A stretch of DNA of 64,000 bases from Pseudarthrobacter naphthalenicus (GCF_029076445.1 NZ_JARESG010000004.1:186001-250000), one strand, 5' to 3'; positions 27,221-37,251 are shown, counted from the stretch's first letter. Notes: a model not told the origin generated them from the sequence alone. Made by a program: numbers and translations.

Positions 27221-28353
27221 TGACCCAGAGATTGAAAGTGCTGACAGTCGTTGGCACTCGGCCAGAAATAATCCGTCTGGCGGCAACCATTAAGCGCCTC
27301 GACAAGCACGTGGACCATGTGTTGGTTCATACGGGCCAGAACTATGACTACGAATTGAACGAAGTCTTTTTCGAAAACCTCGGGCTGCCCCGTCCTAACC
27401 ATTTTTTGGAAGCGGATACAAGCTCCCTTGGTGCCGTGTTGGGCACGATTCTAACTAAAGTTGAATCGGTATTGGCTGCGGAGAAGCCCGATGCCATGTT
27501 GGTGCTGGGTGATACGAACAGTTGCATATCTGCGCTGATGGCTCGTCGTATGAAGATTCCGGTTTATCATATGGAAGCCGGAAACCGTTGCTTCGATGAA
27601 AATGTTCCGGAAGAGGTCAACCGACGGCTGGTGGACCATGTTGCAGACTATAACCTCGTGTATACAGAACATGCCCGGCGGAATTTGCTTGCCGAGGGCA
27701 TTCACCCATCACGTATTGTGCTTACCGGCTCGCCCATGCGAGAAGTACTGGACGCCAATGCAGACCAGATTGCTGCGAGTGACGTGTTAGAGCAGCAGAA
27801 GCTCTCTATTGGTGGTTATTTTCTCGTAAGTCTGCATCGCGAGGAGAACGTCGACAGTGCTGAGCGGCTCACGTCTGTGCTGGACGCACTCAGCCATCTC
27901 TCAAGGTCCCATGGACTGCCTGTACTTGTATCAACGCATCCACGAACTCGCAATCGCCTGGACGAGCTGCCCGATGACCTAAAGCGTGGGCTGCGGTTTC
28001 ACGCGCCGTTTGGATTCCATGATTACATCAAACTCCAGCAGTCTGCGAAGCTTGTCCTTTCGGACAGCGGAACCATTAGTGAAGAGTCGGCTGTTCTTGG
28101 GTTCCCGGCTGTCACGCTTCGCGACTTTATCGAGCGTCCGGAGTCGCTGGACACTGCGGGAATCATCACTGTTGGCGTCACGTCAGATTCAATTGCTGAT
28201 GGTGTGCGCATAGCATTGGAGGAGTTCAGCGCCAGTGGTCCAGCCACTTCACCCTCAGACTACGACGTGACCGACACTTCGCGGCGTGTCCTGAATTTCA
28301 TACGTTCGACGGCCCATAGCCATCGCCAGCGAACGGGAATTAGAACCTCATAG
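27220..28353 (+). CDS. capG: UDP-N-acetylglucosamine 2-epimerase family (UDP-L-FucNAc pathway, step 3)
   Basis: A 377-residue non-hydrolysing 2-epimerase of the WecB/CapG/WbjD type. VVGTRPEIIRLAATIKRL begins the protein; MEAGNRCFDENVPEEVNRRL contains conserved acidic catalytic residues; SLHREENVDS and SDSGTISEESAVLGFPAVTL are the UDP-binding blocks. Its position directly after capE and capF (start overlapping the capF stop) makes the L-FucNAc role much more likely than ManNAc synthesis. About 235 non-coding bases separate it from the next gene. Confidence 0.93.
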   Translation: MTQRLKVLTVVGTRPEIIRLAATIKRLDKHVDHVLVHTGQNYDYELNEVFFENLGLPRPNHFLEADTSSLGAVLGTILTKVESVLAAEKPDAMLVLGDTNSCISALMARRMKIPVYHMEAGNRCFDENVPEEVNRRLVDHVADYNLVYTEHARRNLLAEGIHPSRIVLTGSPMREVLDANADQIAASDVLEQQKLSIGGYFLVSLHREENVDSAERLTSVLDALSHLSRSHGLPVLVSTHPRTRNRLDELPDDLKRGLRFHAPFGFHDYIKLQQSAKLVLSDSGTISEESAVLGFPAVTLRDFIERPESLDTAGIITVGVTSDSIADGVRIALEEFSASGPATSPSDYDVTDTSRRVLNFIRSTAHSHRQRTGIRTS

Positions 28354-28588
28354 GGAACCCAAAGCTGCAACGAGTCATTTACAGAATCCTTCGACGAAAG
28401 TCGTCCCGGCCTCCTAGAGGTCTGTGCGCCCAGGTGCGGATGATTACGTGCCCTCAACGCAAAATCGTACTACTTTTCCATCTAAGGCTTTCATGCCGGG
28501 CTGGAATCAATTTGGAAAATACCGTCAAATTGATAGGCCTCTTGTGACGCTCCTTGGAATAGTCAATCATAACTGGAAGATATTGGAA

Positions 28589-29857
28589 ATGGTCATCAAG
28601 GAACGAAAAGTTGTAATTGTTGGACAGGGTTATGTAGGCCTTCCGGTTGCGATGAGAGCCGTTGAAGTTGGCTACACCGTTGTCGGCGTTGACTTGGACA
28701 AGAACCGTATCGACTCGCTCAATTTAGGGGAGTCCTATGTTGATGACATCTCCAACATGCAACTACAGTTCGCACTAGATTCTGGTCGGTATATCGCAAC
28801 GACCGACTATGAGGAAGTTGACGGCTTCGGCATCGCTATCATTACTGTGCCTACTCCGCTGAGGGAAAGTCTGCCGGACTTGACGTTTATCGAGGACTCT
28901 GGACGCTCGCTGGCAGCCCATCTGACGGCGGGGGCAGTAGTCGTTCTTGAATCCACCACGTACCCGGGGACCACGGAAGAGTTACTGGTGCCAATCCTTG
29001 AAAGTGGGTCAGGGCTGACTGCGGGGACTGACTTTCACGTTGGCTATAGTCCAGAGCGAATTGATCCCGGAAATAAGACCTGGGGTTTTGTCGAGACGCC
29101 AAAAGTGGTTTCGGGGATCAACGCAGAGTCTCTCCAACATGTTCAGCGGTTCTACAATGATTTAGTGGACCAGACGGTGCCCGTGAGTACGCCCAAAGAG
29201 GCCGAACTCACCAAGCTACTGGAAAACACGTTCCGGCACGTCAACATTGCATTAGTCAACGAACTGGCTATTTTTGCTAATCAGCTGGGTGTGAACGTCT
29301 GGGAGTCCATCGAGGCTGCAAGCACGAAACCGTTTGGGTTTATGAAGTTTACGCCGGGTCCAGGTGTCGGGGGCCATTGCCTCCCTGTGGACCCAAGTTA
29401 CTTGTCCTGGCAGGTGCGCCGTAAGCTAGGTCAAAATTTCCGTTTCGTTGAGCTTGCGAATGACATCAACGACAATATGCCCAACTATGTCGTGCAGCGG
29501 ATGGTGGAATTGCTCAATGAGGAGGGCAAGGCCGTCAACGGATCGGGCGTGCTGCTGCTGGGGCTGGCTTACAAGAAGAATACCGGGGATATTCGCGAGG
29601 CGCCGTCACTCCGTGTTGCCGAGTTGTTGCGCGGCATGGGAGCCAAGATATCCGCGGTGGATAGCCATGTTGAGTCTCATCGTTGGCCGGGCGGAGTCAC
29701 CAACTCGACCTTGTCAGAGAAGAGCGTAGACGAGGCTGACATCATCGTTCTGCTGACAGATCATGATGACCTCTCGTATGACCTCCTCGACAGGAACGGC
29801 GCGGTGGTGCTCGACACTAAGAACAGGCTGGCCGGCGGCAAAATCCACACGTTGTAA
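28589..29857 (+). CDS. nucleotide-sugar 6-dehydrogenase (WbpO/TviB/WecC-like)
   Basis: A 422-residue NAD-dependent dehydrogenase that oxidises C6 of a UDP-sugar to a uronic acid. NAD binding is VVIVGQGYVGLPVAMRAVEV; the middle domain has LESTTYPGTTEE and GYSPERIDPGNKTW; the catalytic cysteine is in PGPGVGGHCLPVDPSYLSW, a form typical of enzymes acting on UDP-HexNAc rather than UDP-glucose. ATG 28589 follows GGAAGA; the longer frame is not supported. The next gene is a WbpP-like epimerase, as in GalNAcA pathways, so UDP-GalNAcA or UDP-GlcNAcA is a likely product. Confidence 0.9.
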   Translation: MVIKERKVVIVGQGYVGLPVAMRAVEVGYTVVGVDLDKNRIDSLNLGESYVDDISNMQLQFALDSGRYIATTDYEEVDGFGIAIITVPTPLRESLPDLTFIEDSGRSLAAHLTAGAVVVLESTTYPGTTEELLVPILESGSGLTAGTDFHVGYSPERIDPGNKTWGFVETPKVVSGINAESLQHVQRFYNDLVDQTVPVSTPKEAELTKLLENTFRHVNIALVNELAIFANQLGVNVWESIEAASTKPFGFMKFTPGPGVGGHCLPVDPSYLSWQVRRKLGQNFRFVELANDINDNMPNYVVQRMVELLNEEGKAVNGSGVLLLGLAYKKNTGDIREAPSLRVAELLRGMGAKISAVDSHVESHRWPGGVTNSTLSEKSVDEADIIVLLTDHDDLSYDLLDRNGAVVLDTKNRLAGGKIHTL

Positions 29858-29917
29858 GCGGACTTTTGCGGCGGGGCAGATTACTGACGTAGTGCATTCG
29901 ATCTAGGAGACGAAATT

Positions 29918-30847
29918 ATGGATATTCTAATAACTGGCGGCTGCGGCTTCATCGGAACAAATCTGGTGAATCACTTGCTGGCACAACCTGATGTGGAACG
30001 CGTGCGAACGTTAGATAATTACGTAACGGGCCTTCGCCGCACCGTCCCACACGCTCGCGTTCAAGAAATAGAGGGAGACCTCCGCAGTTACGACGACGTC
30101 CTCCGAGCCAGTGACGGCGTGGATGCCGTCGTGCACCTCGGTGCGCTGCCTTCTGTTCCCCGGTCGATAAAGGATCCACTTTCCACGAATGCTGTGAACA
30201 TTGACGGGACGCTGCATGTGCTCGAGGCTGCACGGGCAAACGGAGTACAGCACGTTAGCGTCGCCTCGTCATCGTCGGTGTATGGTGCGAACCCCGCACT
30301 TCCTAAGGTCGAATCGCTGGCAACTCTGCCCTTGAGTCCTTACGCGGTGACAAAATTGGCCACTGAATCCTACACAAATGCATACGCCACAAGTTATGGA
30401 CTGAACACAATCGCATTCCGGTTTTTCAATGTCTTTGGGCCACTCCAGAGGGCCGATCACGTCTATGCGGCTGTTATCCCCAAGTTCCTGGCGGCACTGA
30501 AGAACAACGAGCCGTTGACGATTTTTGGCGACGGAGAGCAGTCGCGTGACTTCACGTCTATCCATGCCGTGACGGATGCGATTACGAAGTCCGCTTTGCG
30601 CACGGTCACAAGCGAGACCCCCGTCAACCTTGCGTTCGGGACGCGCACTTCGCTCAATGGGGTCGTGGCCCTCCTACAGGAACTGCACGGCAGCCCCATC
30701 AAAGTTCAGTATGTTGATCCGCGGCCAGGGGACGTTAAGCATTCACAAGCGTCTTCGGCCTTGTTGACGTCACTTCTGCCGGACGTTGTGCAGCCCGACT
30801 TCGTCCATGCGCTGAAAGAGGTCTACGACTGGTACATGGAGTTGTAG
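29918..30847 (+). CDS. UDP-sugar 4-epimerase (WbpP/Gne-like)
   Basis: A 309-residue extended SDR. ILITGGCGFIGTNLVNHLL binds NAD, the catalytic Tyr-Lys pair is in LSPYAVTKLATE, and FFNVFGPLQRADHVYAAVIP shapes the sugar pocket. The motif GALPSVPRSIKDP is characteristic of WbpP-type epimerases that prefer N-acetylated UDP-hexoses. ATG 29918 follows AGGAG. It lies 60 bp after the dehydrogenase and together they would make a UDP-HexNAc uronic acid. Confidence 0.9.
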   Translation: MDILITGGCGFIGTNLVNHLLAQPDVERVRTLDNYVTGLRRTVPHARVQEIEGDLRSYDDVLRASDGVDAVVHLGALPSVPRSIKDPLSTNAVNIDGTLHVLEAARANGVQHVSVASSSSVYGANPALPKVESLATLPLSPYAVTKLATESYTNAYATSYGLNTIAFRFFNVFGPLQRADHVYAAVIPKFLAALKNNEPLTIFGDGEQSRDFTSIHAVTDAITKSALRTVTSETPVNLAFGTRTSLNGVVALLQELHGSPIKVQYVDPRPGDVKHSQASSALLTSLLPDVVQPDFVHALKEVYDWYMEL

Positions 30848-31119
30848 GCTGCACCGTCCGCAAGTCGCCGAATTAAGCCTGGGCAGCCTCAGCAGCTGTA
30901 GTCGTCAGGTGGATGCAATTGTAGCGTTATCGCTGCGAAGATTGACGCAGTGCAAGCTTCACTGCTGACTGAGAGGCTCAAAGGCGAGCCGGCCCCGACA
31001 GTAGATCCGTCCGAGATTAAGTCATCGGGAGATTCCCATGTCCATACCCGGAACGGAGTTTTGTGTGTGAGGCCCTGCGGCCAAATGGAATCGTGGACAC
31101 TTTTGGATGCACAGAACGG

Positions 31120-32466
31120 ATGGTAGTGGTACAGATTCGAACACGTCAACTCCGAATTGGCGTTGCAACTTCTGCGATTAGCAGAGGGGTCGCGATGCTC
31201 TCGCCCTTTGTGACGGTGCCAATATCACTTCAGTACCTGGGTGCAAATCTATATGGGGCATGGGCTGCAGCACTGTCCTTGACTGCCGTCGCGGTATTTG
31301 CGGATCTCGGAATCGGCGCCGGGCTTATGACTAAACTTGCAAAAGTAATGGCGGTAAATGACATTGCGCGAGCCAAGCGACTTGTATCCACAGCCTACAT
31401 AGCGCTCTCTGCTGCGGTTGCAATATGTTTATCGATGCTCTGGCTTTCATCCGTGTTTCTTGACTGGGCTCTCATCGTTGGCGGCGCATCGAGCGCTGGG
31501 AACACGCAGGTTGAGTCGCTCACGCTGTTGACGCTTACCGGCTTCATGCTAAACATTGTGGCTTCGCTTATTATCCGGATTCAGTACGGAATGCAGCAGG
31601 TAGGACGCTCCAACATCTGGCAAGGAGCAGCGAGCTTGGTTGGGATAGCGGCAGTTCTTGCAGCGGCGCAGATTGATCTTGGGAGCGATATCTTTATTGC
31701 TATTGCGTCGTTCGCTCCCGTGTGTGTTGCCGCACTCAACACGGTATTATTCTTTGCGGGAAAGTCCGGAAGATCGATATCGCCTCGTGTGAATCAATTC
31801 AGCTTGGCCGACCTGAAGGACTTAGCCGGTATCGGGGGACGATTTCTTCTCATCACCGTACTTATGACGATAAGCCTTGCCACCGACAACTGGGTCGTGG
31901 CTCAGACCACCTCTCTTGCGGAGGTTGCAAATTTTGCAGTCCCAGCCAGGATTTTCGCCATGATTGCCGTTGTAATTTCGATTCTCACAACACCGCTTTG
32001 GCCGTTGAATGCGGGCGCGCTGCAGAGCGGAGACACTGCGTGGGTGACAGCGACGACCCGCAAGATGACGGTCGTTACGTCCCTTTCCGTGGCTGGTCTC
32101 GCGGGAATCGGAGTACTCATCGGAACGGAAGCCATCACTTGGTGGCTAAGCGATGCGATCTCGCCGAGCAAAACGCTCCTCTGTGGTCTGGCGCTTATGG
32201 TTTTCGTACAGGCCGTAGTCGCGCCTATGTTCATGGTTCAAAACGGAGGCGGGGTATTGGGGCCGCAGACGATTGGTTACATCCTCTACTTGGCAGTCGT
32301 GCCCGTTAAGTGGTTCGTGGCGACCAACTTAGGTGCCGCATGGATCCCTTTTGCTGGGGCAGTCCTGTACTGTCTCTTCGTCTGGCCTGCTGCGTTAATC
32401 GGATACCGCAAAACTCTGGCCCGTGCGTCGAAAGACGCACTCAAGCAATTAGTGGAGACTAAGTGA
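31120..32466 (+). CDS. oligosaccharide flippase (Wzx/MATE-like)
   Basis: A 448-residue membrane protein with about 12 helices that would move the lipid-linked repeat unit across the membrane. The N-terminus (RGVAMLSPFVTVPISLQYLG, NLYGAWAAALSLTAVAVFAD) is typical of the polysaccharide-synthesis MATE/MVF superfamily. The start is uncertain: ATG 31120 is chosen, with a GTG at 31126; neither has a strong ribosome-binding site. About 270 non-coding, rather AT-rich bases precede it. The stop overlaps the next glycosyltransferase start by GTGA. Confidence 0.87.
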   Translation: MVVVQIRTRQLRIGVATSAISRGVAMLSPFVTVPISLQYLGANLYGAWAAALSLTAVAVFADLGIGAGLMTKLAKVMAVNDIARAKRLVSTAYIALSAAVAICLSMLWLSSVFLDWALIVGGASSAGNTQVESLTLLTLTGFMLNIVASLIIRIQYGMQQVGRSNIWQGAASLVGIAAVLAAAQIDLGSDIFIAIASFAPVCVAALNTVLFFAGKSGRSISPRVNQFSLADLKDLAGIGGRFLLITVLMTISLATDNWVVAQTTSLAEVANFAVPARIFAMIAVVISILTTPLWPLNAGALQSGDTAWVTATTRKMTVVTSLSVAGLAGIGVLIGTEAITWWLSDAISPSKTLLCGLALMVFVQAVVAPMFMVQNGGGVLGPQTIGYILYLAVVPVKWFVATNLGAAWIPFAGAVLYCLFVWPAALIGYRKTLARASKDALKQLVETK

Positions 32467-33788
32467 GTGATGTCCGCGTACTCTATCTGGGTACAAAGCC
32501 CATTGGATCGAGGGATGCGACTGGGCAGACCTTGGAGAGCGTTTACAAGGGCTTTCCCGCCGAATCGGTACTCCAAGTCGTCGAAGATCCCGGCCAAATG
32601 AGCGGGCCGAATATTGTGACATTGCCTAGTTCCGCCGCTCCTGTTGCCGGTGCTGTCCACTGGGCATTAGGAATACTGAGGGCTTCCATGCTTCCGGCTC
32701 CTGGCGTAGCGCACGACGGCTTGAACGCAGCCATTCAGGTAGACGGACATGGAGCCTCCGCTCGATTGCGGCGAGAAGCAAAGGCGGTTTCAGACCTAAG
32801 CCCGGTGAGGTTGCCGAATAGTACCGTTAGGGAGATCGAGGCATTCCGGCCAACTGTCATCCATTCACTGTTGGGAAGCGGAAAGATGATGTCGATGGCT
32901 CTCGCTCTTTCCGGTCGGTTTGATTCGCCAATTGTCCCGCACTTCATGGATGACTGGATGGACGCGCTATATCCCAATCGCGAGCTCGGAGGTTGGGCGC
33001 AGAAGCAGTCAGCGCGTTTGTTGCGTCGTGTCTTTATTCGGAGCCCTTTGTGTCTGACGATTGGGTCCGCGATGGCAATCGATTATCGCAACCGTCTGGG
33101 CATCGATTGCCGAGCTGTTGGCAACAGTGTAGAGCTCGGCGAATATTCTTTTGTAAATGACGGTGATCATAATCGGGCAAACCTGAAGAAGGAGCTCGTC
33201 TACGTTGGCGGCCTTCATCTTGGAAGAGCAGACGTCTTGATCAATCTTGCGCAGGTTATGGGAGACGCCGACTTGGGAGATTGGATTGTCGTTGCGCATA
33301 CGCCGGTGGCGGACGCCGAACGATTCCTTCCGCCGCATCTACCAAGCAACCTCAGGTGGGGCGGGGAAATTGATGCTCAAGACGTTCCCAGGAAGCTAGT
33401 TGAGGCGGACGCCCTGTTGTTCGTTGAGTCAGAGGACCCGAGTATTTCTCGGTTTACCCGCTTTTCGGTATCCACGAAGGTACCTCAGTACCTCGCTGCC
33501 AATCGTCCGCTGATCGTTGTGGGTCCTCCCGGACAAGCCAGTGTTGAGGAGTTCCGGTCCCACGGTGCTCGGGTCAGATTTGCCCGCTCAACCAGTTCTG
33601 ATTCGCTAAGGCAGGTCGTTGAAGAACTAAGCGACTGGGCAGGCAGCATCGGGGAGTCCGTTGGTCTGCCCCAGTTGCCTGAACAGTTCGACGCCCCATT
33701 CGTGCGTCGCAGGTTTGCCGAGGCACTCCGATTCGCGGTGGAGTGTCACCAAGATTCACCTAGTCCAGTTACGAAGAGATGCCGATGA
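32463..33788 (+). CDS. glycosyltransferase (GT4-like, GT-B fold)
   Basis: A 441-residue protein with a GT-B layout. The N-terminal half (VRVLYLGTKPIGSRDATGQT to PIVPHFMDDWMDALYPN) would bind the acceptor; the C-terminal half begins KKELVYVGGLHLGRADVL. PQYLAANRPLIVVGPPG and the following acidic region fit the sugar-nucleotide site, but the classic EX7E motif is weak (RFTRFSVSTKVPQYLAANRP). Cytoplasmic, acting on the growing repeat unit. GTGA overlap with the flippase and ATGA overlap with the next gene. Donor and linkage are unknown. Confidence 0.8.
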   Translation: MSDVRVLYLGTKPIGSRDATGQTLESVYKGFPAESVLQVVEDPGQMSGPNIVTLPSSAAPVAGAVHWALGILRASMLPAPGVAHDGLNAAIQVDGHGASARLRREAKAVSDLSPVRLPNSTVREIEAFRPTVIHSLLGSGKMMSMALALSGRFDSPIVPHFMDDWMDALYPNRELGGWAQKQSARLLRRVFIRSPLCLTIGSAMAIDYRNRLGIDCRAVGNSVELGEYSFVNDGDHNRANLKKELVYVGGLHLGRADVLINLAQVMGDADLGDWIVVAHTPVADAERFLPPHLPSNLRWGGEIDAQDVPRKLVEADALLFVESEDPSISRFTRFSVSTKVPQYLAANRPLIVVGPPGQASVEEFRSHGARVRFARSTSSDSLRQVVEELSDWAGSIGESVGLPQLPEQFDAPFVRRRFAEALRFAVECHQDSPSPVTKRCR

Positions 33789-34945
33789 AAATTGCCTACT
33801 TCACTCCGAGCTCATTTCGCACAGTGAACGCCGGGGCTCTGAGAAATGTCGGGCTAGCTAAGGCGATTGTGCAGGCGGGCCACGAAGTCCTGATATTCAC
33901 TAACGACCATGTCTCAGACCAAATGTCGAAAGAGTGGGACTCTATCCTAGACATGTCAAGAATTCGGGTGATTCCTGGCGGGTCTCCTCGGGGGAAGGGC
34001 ACTCGTGGTCTATCTCGGCTAGTCCGCTATCTCGGGGGTTCTACTTCCGAGCTAGCCAGGAAGCTTAAGGGCGTCAACCCGGACGCACTAATCCTTTATA
34101 ATGCCGACCCCGTTGCGCTGCTTCGTCTGGATCATTTTGCACGAAACCGTCGTATACCCTTCGTCGTTGACGTTACCGAATGGCTAAATCCGGCAGACCT
34201 GCCAGGAGGCAAATTCGGTCCATTTGCAGCATTAAATGAACTCACTATGCGCGCGCTTGCTTGGCGACGTGGTCGTTATTTCGCCATATCTAGGACTATG
34301 GCTGCTCGTTTGGGGAAGCGCGGGCCTGCCCCTCTAGTTGTTCCACCGATTTTTGACATTGGAAGTCGGGCCTTTGGTGCCCGACTCACAGATCGCATCC
34401 GCCTTGTGACAACTGGTACCGACCTTCGCGCTCGCGGTAAGGATATCGTCGGTCTTTCAGTGATCACCAACGCACTGGCGGAGGTGGATCCAGGTGGCCA
34501 AAAATTCCACCTAGACGTTGTTGGGGCATATAGTCAACAGACGAAGGCAGCTCTAGGCCAACGACTAAGCGCCGGAGCATTCACCCTTCATGGCCGTCTT
34601 GGTTGGGAGGAGACGCTAGCTGTAGTGCATAGCGCTACGTTTAGCGTCGTATTGCGGAATCAAGCGGATCGAAGATCGAATCTCGGATTTCCTTCGAAAG
34701 TCCCGGAGAGCTTGATTTTAGGGACGCCGATCCTTGGTAATGTTTTTAGCGATTTGTCTGAGCACCTCGAAAACGGTGTGAATGCGGTCCTCGTAGCTAA
34801 TCCAACCCTGGAAGCGTTAGTCGAGGCACTCCGCAGTCTCCCTATCGAGATTGACCGCGAGTCTGTTCGCCTAAATGCTTTGGACCTCTACACGCCGAAA
34901 GCTTGGAGCGACACGCTTTCAAAATTTATAGCAGGGGATCTATGA
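33785..34945 (+). CDS. glycosyltransferase family 4 protein
   Basis: A 386-residue GT-B glycosyltransferase. KIAYFTPSSFRTVNAGALRN and GLAKAIVQAGHEVLIFTNDH form the N-terminal Rossmann part; the C-terminal part includes LVTTGTDLRARGKDIVGLSV and LGFPSKVPESLILGTPILGN, where the E and the surrounding SK pattern correspond to the donor phosphate site. The ATG at 33785 forms an ATGA with the preceding stop; ATG 33779 is two codons earlier in the same frame. It is the second of three transferases in an overlapping run, consistent with a repeat unit of at least four sugars. Confidence 0.85.
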   Translation: MKIAYFTPSSFRTVNAGALRNVGLAKAIVQAGHEVLIFTNDHVSDQMSKEWDSILDMSRIRVIPGGSPRGKGTRGLSRLVRYLGGSTSELARKLKGVNPDALILYNADPVALLRLDHFARNRRIPFVVDVTEWLNPADLPGGKFGPFAALNELTMRALAWRRGRYFAISRTMAARLGKRGPAPLVVPPIFDIGSRAFGARLTDRIRLVTTGTDLRARGKDIVGLSVITNALAEVDPGGQKFHLDVVGAYSQQTKAALGQRLSAGAFTLHGRLGWEETLAVVHSATFSVVLRNQADRRSNLGFPSKVPESLILGTPILGNVFSDLSEHLENGVNAVLVANPTLEALVEALRSLPIEIDRESVRLNALDLYTPKAWSDTLSKFIAGDL

Positions 34946-36096
34946 GGGCCATCGTCTATGCGTCGAACATTCGCACTGGCGGAGCGATTGGCGGGGCTGC
35001 CAACCTCTTAGACACGCTTCCGGATTTCTATGATACACATCACATGAATTGGGCGCGGAATTGGTTCGTCTATGTGTCAGATGAGATCGCCAGCGAGATG
35101 AGTCGATTGGACGAGCTTCGCGGTCTTGGAGTGACTGTCGTACAGAGGACGGATCCTGCCAACCTTCAAACTCTCCGACGGAGAAGCAAGGTCTGGGCTG
35201 ACGTTCGTCTCGTGCTCAGGGGTCCGGACTACGTCGGGCGAATGGCGTCGCAAGAAATATTGGGCTTTGCGGATAGATCCATCCTTACGCCTGCGGTCCA
35301 ACATCAGCCTATTCTCGATCGATCCAAGGCGGCTGGGCGTAATGCCATAAAGCGCCTGTTGCTTTCGCGATATGACGCCTTTCTCACACAGACCGACAGC
35401 ATGGCGAAGGAACTCTCTGCACGTGTCCCGGGTCGGCGGGTTTGGGTATTCCCGAATGCCCCCGCAGACATTTTCCTCGGCCAAGACCCGCGGGCGAGAC
35501 CTCAACGCATACCCCAGGTTGTTAACGACCGAGCACTGGTTCGCCTGTTCTATCCCGCGCGAGGTTATCCGCATAAGAACCACCAAATAATTCCTAAGAC
35601 CGCTGAAATACTCCGGGCGAAATATGGCGTTGAGCTTCAGGTAGTGTGTACGCTTCGGCCTGATGAGTTAAAGTCGCTTGGACTTGAGAACGCGCTTGGT
35701 ATTGCAGCAGTCGGAACGCTGTCTCGAGCAGAATGCTACGATCAATACCGCCTGAGCGACGGAGTGTTCTTCCCAAGCCTGAATGAAACGTCCTCAGTCA
35801 CTCCCTTGGAGGGCATGGCCCTAGGTCTGCCGGTCTTTTCATCAAACCTCGAGTTTATAACTGATATCTCCGGAAGTGCACCGTATTATTTCAACCCGAC
35901 AGATCCGGCGGAGGCAGCCGCACTGATAGCTGGCTACTACGCGAATGCGCCCGCTGATTCGGGCCGTCTTAGCGCAGGTGCCGCATTCGTTCGCGCACTG
36001 CCCACGCGGTTGGATACAACGCGAGGGCATCTGGACGCGATGAGATACATCAGCGGTTTCAGCGGCGCTCCCGACAACTCGGCGAGTTCCGCATGA
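34942..36096 (+). CDS. glycosyltransferase family 4 protein
   Basis: A 384-residue glycosyltransferase. The C-terminal donor domain is clear: LVRLFYPARGYPHKNHQIIP, LQVVCTLRPDELKSLG, YDQYRLSDGVFFPSLNETSS and VTPLEGMALGLPVFSSNLEF, where the last two hold the GT4 EX7E motif. The N-terminal part begins AIVYASNIRTGGAIGGAANL. ATGA overlap with the preceding gene. It is the last plus-strand gene of this operon and converges on the 36290 gene across 193 bases in which I see no strong terminator. Confidence 0.88.
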   Translation: MRAIVYASNIRTGGAIGGAANLLDTLPDFYDTHHMNWARNWFVYVSDEIASEMSRLDELRGLGVTVVQRTDPANLQTLRRRSKVWADVRLVLRGPDYVGRMASQEILGFADRSILTPAVQHQPILDRSKAAGRNAIKRLLLSRYDAFLTQTDSMAKELSARVPGRRVWVFPNAPADIFLGQDPRARPQRIPQVVNDRALVRLFYPARGYPHKNHQIIPKTAEILRAKYGVELQVVCTLRPDELKSLGLENALGIAAVGTLSRAECYDQYRLSDGVFFPSLNETSSVTPLEGMALGLPVFSSNLEFITDISGSAPYYFNPTDPAEAAALIAGYYANAPADSGRLSAGAAFVRALPTRLDTTRGHLDAMRYISGFSGAPDNSASSA

Positions 36097-36289
36097 CGGT
36101 GTCCTGCTCATTAGGAGACTTCCAGGACCCGGTCCGGGCGCAGGCCCACCCAGATCAATGCCGAAGATCTCGTCCTGGGCTGCCAAGTCTCGCACGACCA
36201 AGGCTTCGCGGCGGAGTCTTTAGGGCCCGGCAGTGCCGGCGCATCGTAGGCAGATGCTGCTCCGGCGTAGTCAAGAAATTCGTCTTCCG

Positions 36290-37228
36290 TTAGTCGTTTA
36301 GGCGTGCCTGGAAAGCCGAGACAAGGAAATCCAACGACTCAGGCCGGACATCTTGGTGCACGGGAAAATTAATAATATGCCGTGATAGGTCCATCATCGA
36401 GTCGAAGTCGCGTCGAACGTGATCTATCAGAGTATGGTACAGGCTGACCATGCCGAGGCCATCTTCATTCATACACTTATAAATGTTGTCACGAGAATCG
36501 CCGAATATGCGCACAGGAAGAGTTTGCGGGACGTCCAAAGCCCCAAGTTCCGGCCATAGGAGCTGAAATTTACCGCCGAATTCGGGTAGTGACTTTAGCC
36601 GTTCGGTTAAGCCTGCGAAGTTCGCCCGTCTTATCGCGGCGATTGCATCCCAGTTGTAGGACATGATATCGACGGCGAGTTCGGCCATTGTCGATTTCTG
36701 ACCTTTGACAAGTGTCTGAGACGAGTAGGTGATGAGGCCACCTTGCGTCAATGGAAACATCTTGTGCAAAGAGAAGAGGCGGACCTGACCGAATGACCCT
36801 GCGTCCTTGCCGTTGACTGAGCTGAAGAAGCCATGCGCCAGATCCTCGAGGAGGAGGACATCATATTGCTGTGCGAGCTCACTGACCCGTGAAAGTGCTG
36901 GTTCCGTTCGCCCGAAATAGTGGATTAATACGAGTACCCGGTATCTTCCGGTCGACAGATTTCGCTCTAGATCCTCCAAATCCGCAGTGAGGTCTGGGTT
37001 GAGATCGTAGAAACCAAAGTGATTGCCTAGCTCACCGACAGGATCAAAGACACCGCTACCCTCGTTGGGGGACCAGCCGATGAAGGCCGGGAGTAAAACC
37101 CCGTCGTGCGATTCAGGAAGTACGTTAGTCAGGAAGTCGCGCATTCCTTCCCGTGCTGATTGATAGAATAAAGCCGGTTCGAAGAAATTCTCGCGGTCAA
37201 CCGCAGTCTTCGCTATTTGGTGGGACAT
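36290..37228 (-). CDS. DegT/DnrJ/EryC1-like aminotransferase, second copy
   Basis: A 312-residue protein, shorter than the usual 360-390. Recognisable blocks are LVLIHYFGRTEP, LLLEDLAHGFFSSVNGKDAG (acidic PLP-contact residue) and RLFSLHKMFPLTQGGLITYS, in which the lysine after LH would hold PLP. The N-terminal phosphate-binding segment (GTxAL type) is not evident: residues 24-60 read SAREGMRDFLTNVLPESHDG. It may be a diverged transferase with another role. It lies downstream of a GNAT gene on the same strand, suggesting aminosugar formation followed by acylation. Confidence 0.75.
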   Translation of the reverse strand: MSHQIAKTAVDRENFFEPALFYQSAREGMRDFLTNVLPESHDGVLLPAFIGWSPNEGSGVFDPVGELGNHFGFYDLNPDLTADLEDLERNLSTGRYRVLVLIHYFGRTEPALSRVSELAQQYDVLLLEDLAHGFFSSVNGKDAGSFGQVRLFSLHKMFPLTQGGLITYSSQTLVKGQKSTMAELAVDIMSYNWDAIAAIRRANFAGLTERLKSLPEFGGKFQLLWPELGALDVPQTLPVRIFGDSRDNIYKCMNEDGLGMVSLYHTLIDHVRRDFDSMMDLSRHIINFPVHQDVRPESLDFLVSAFQARLND

Positions 37229-37251
37229 ATAAGCTCCTCTACAGTGCAGCC

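Noticed and set aside
36097..36289. Minus-strand reading LTEDEFLDYAGAASAYDAPA continuing to a stop near 36116
   Set aside because: The codon use looks natural, but there is no start, no known family and only about 60 codons; it may be a relic of a gene end, too weak to call.
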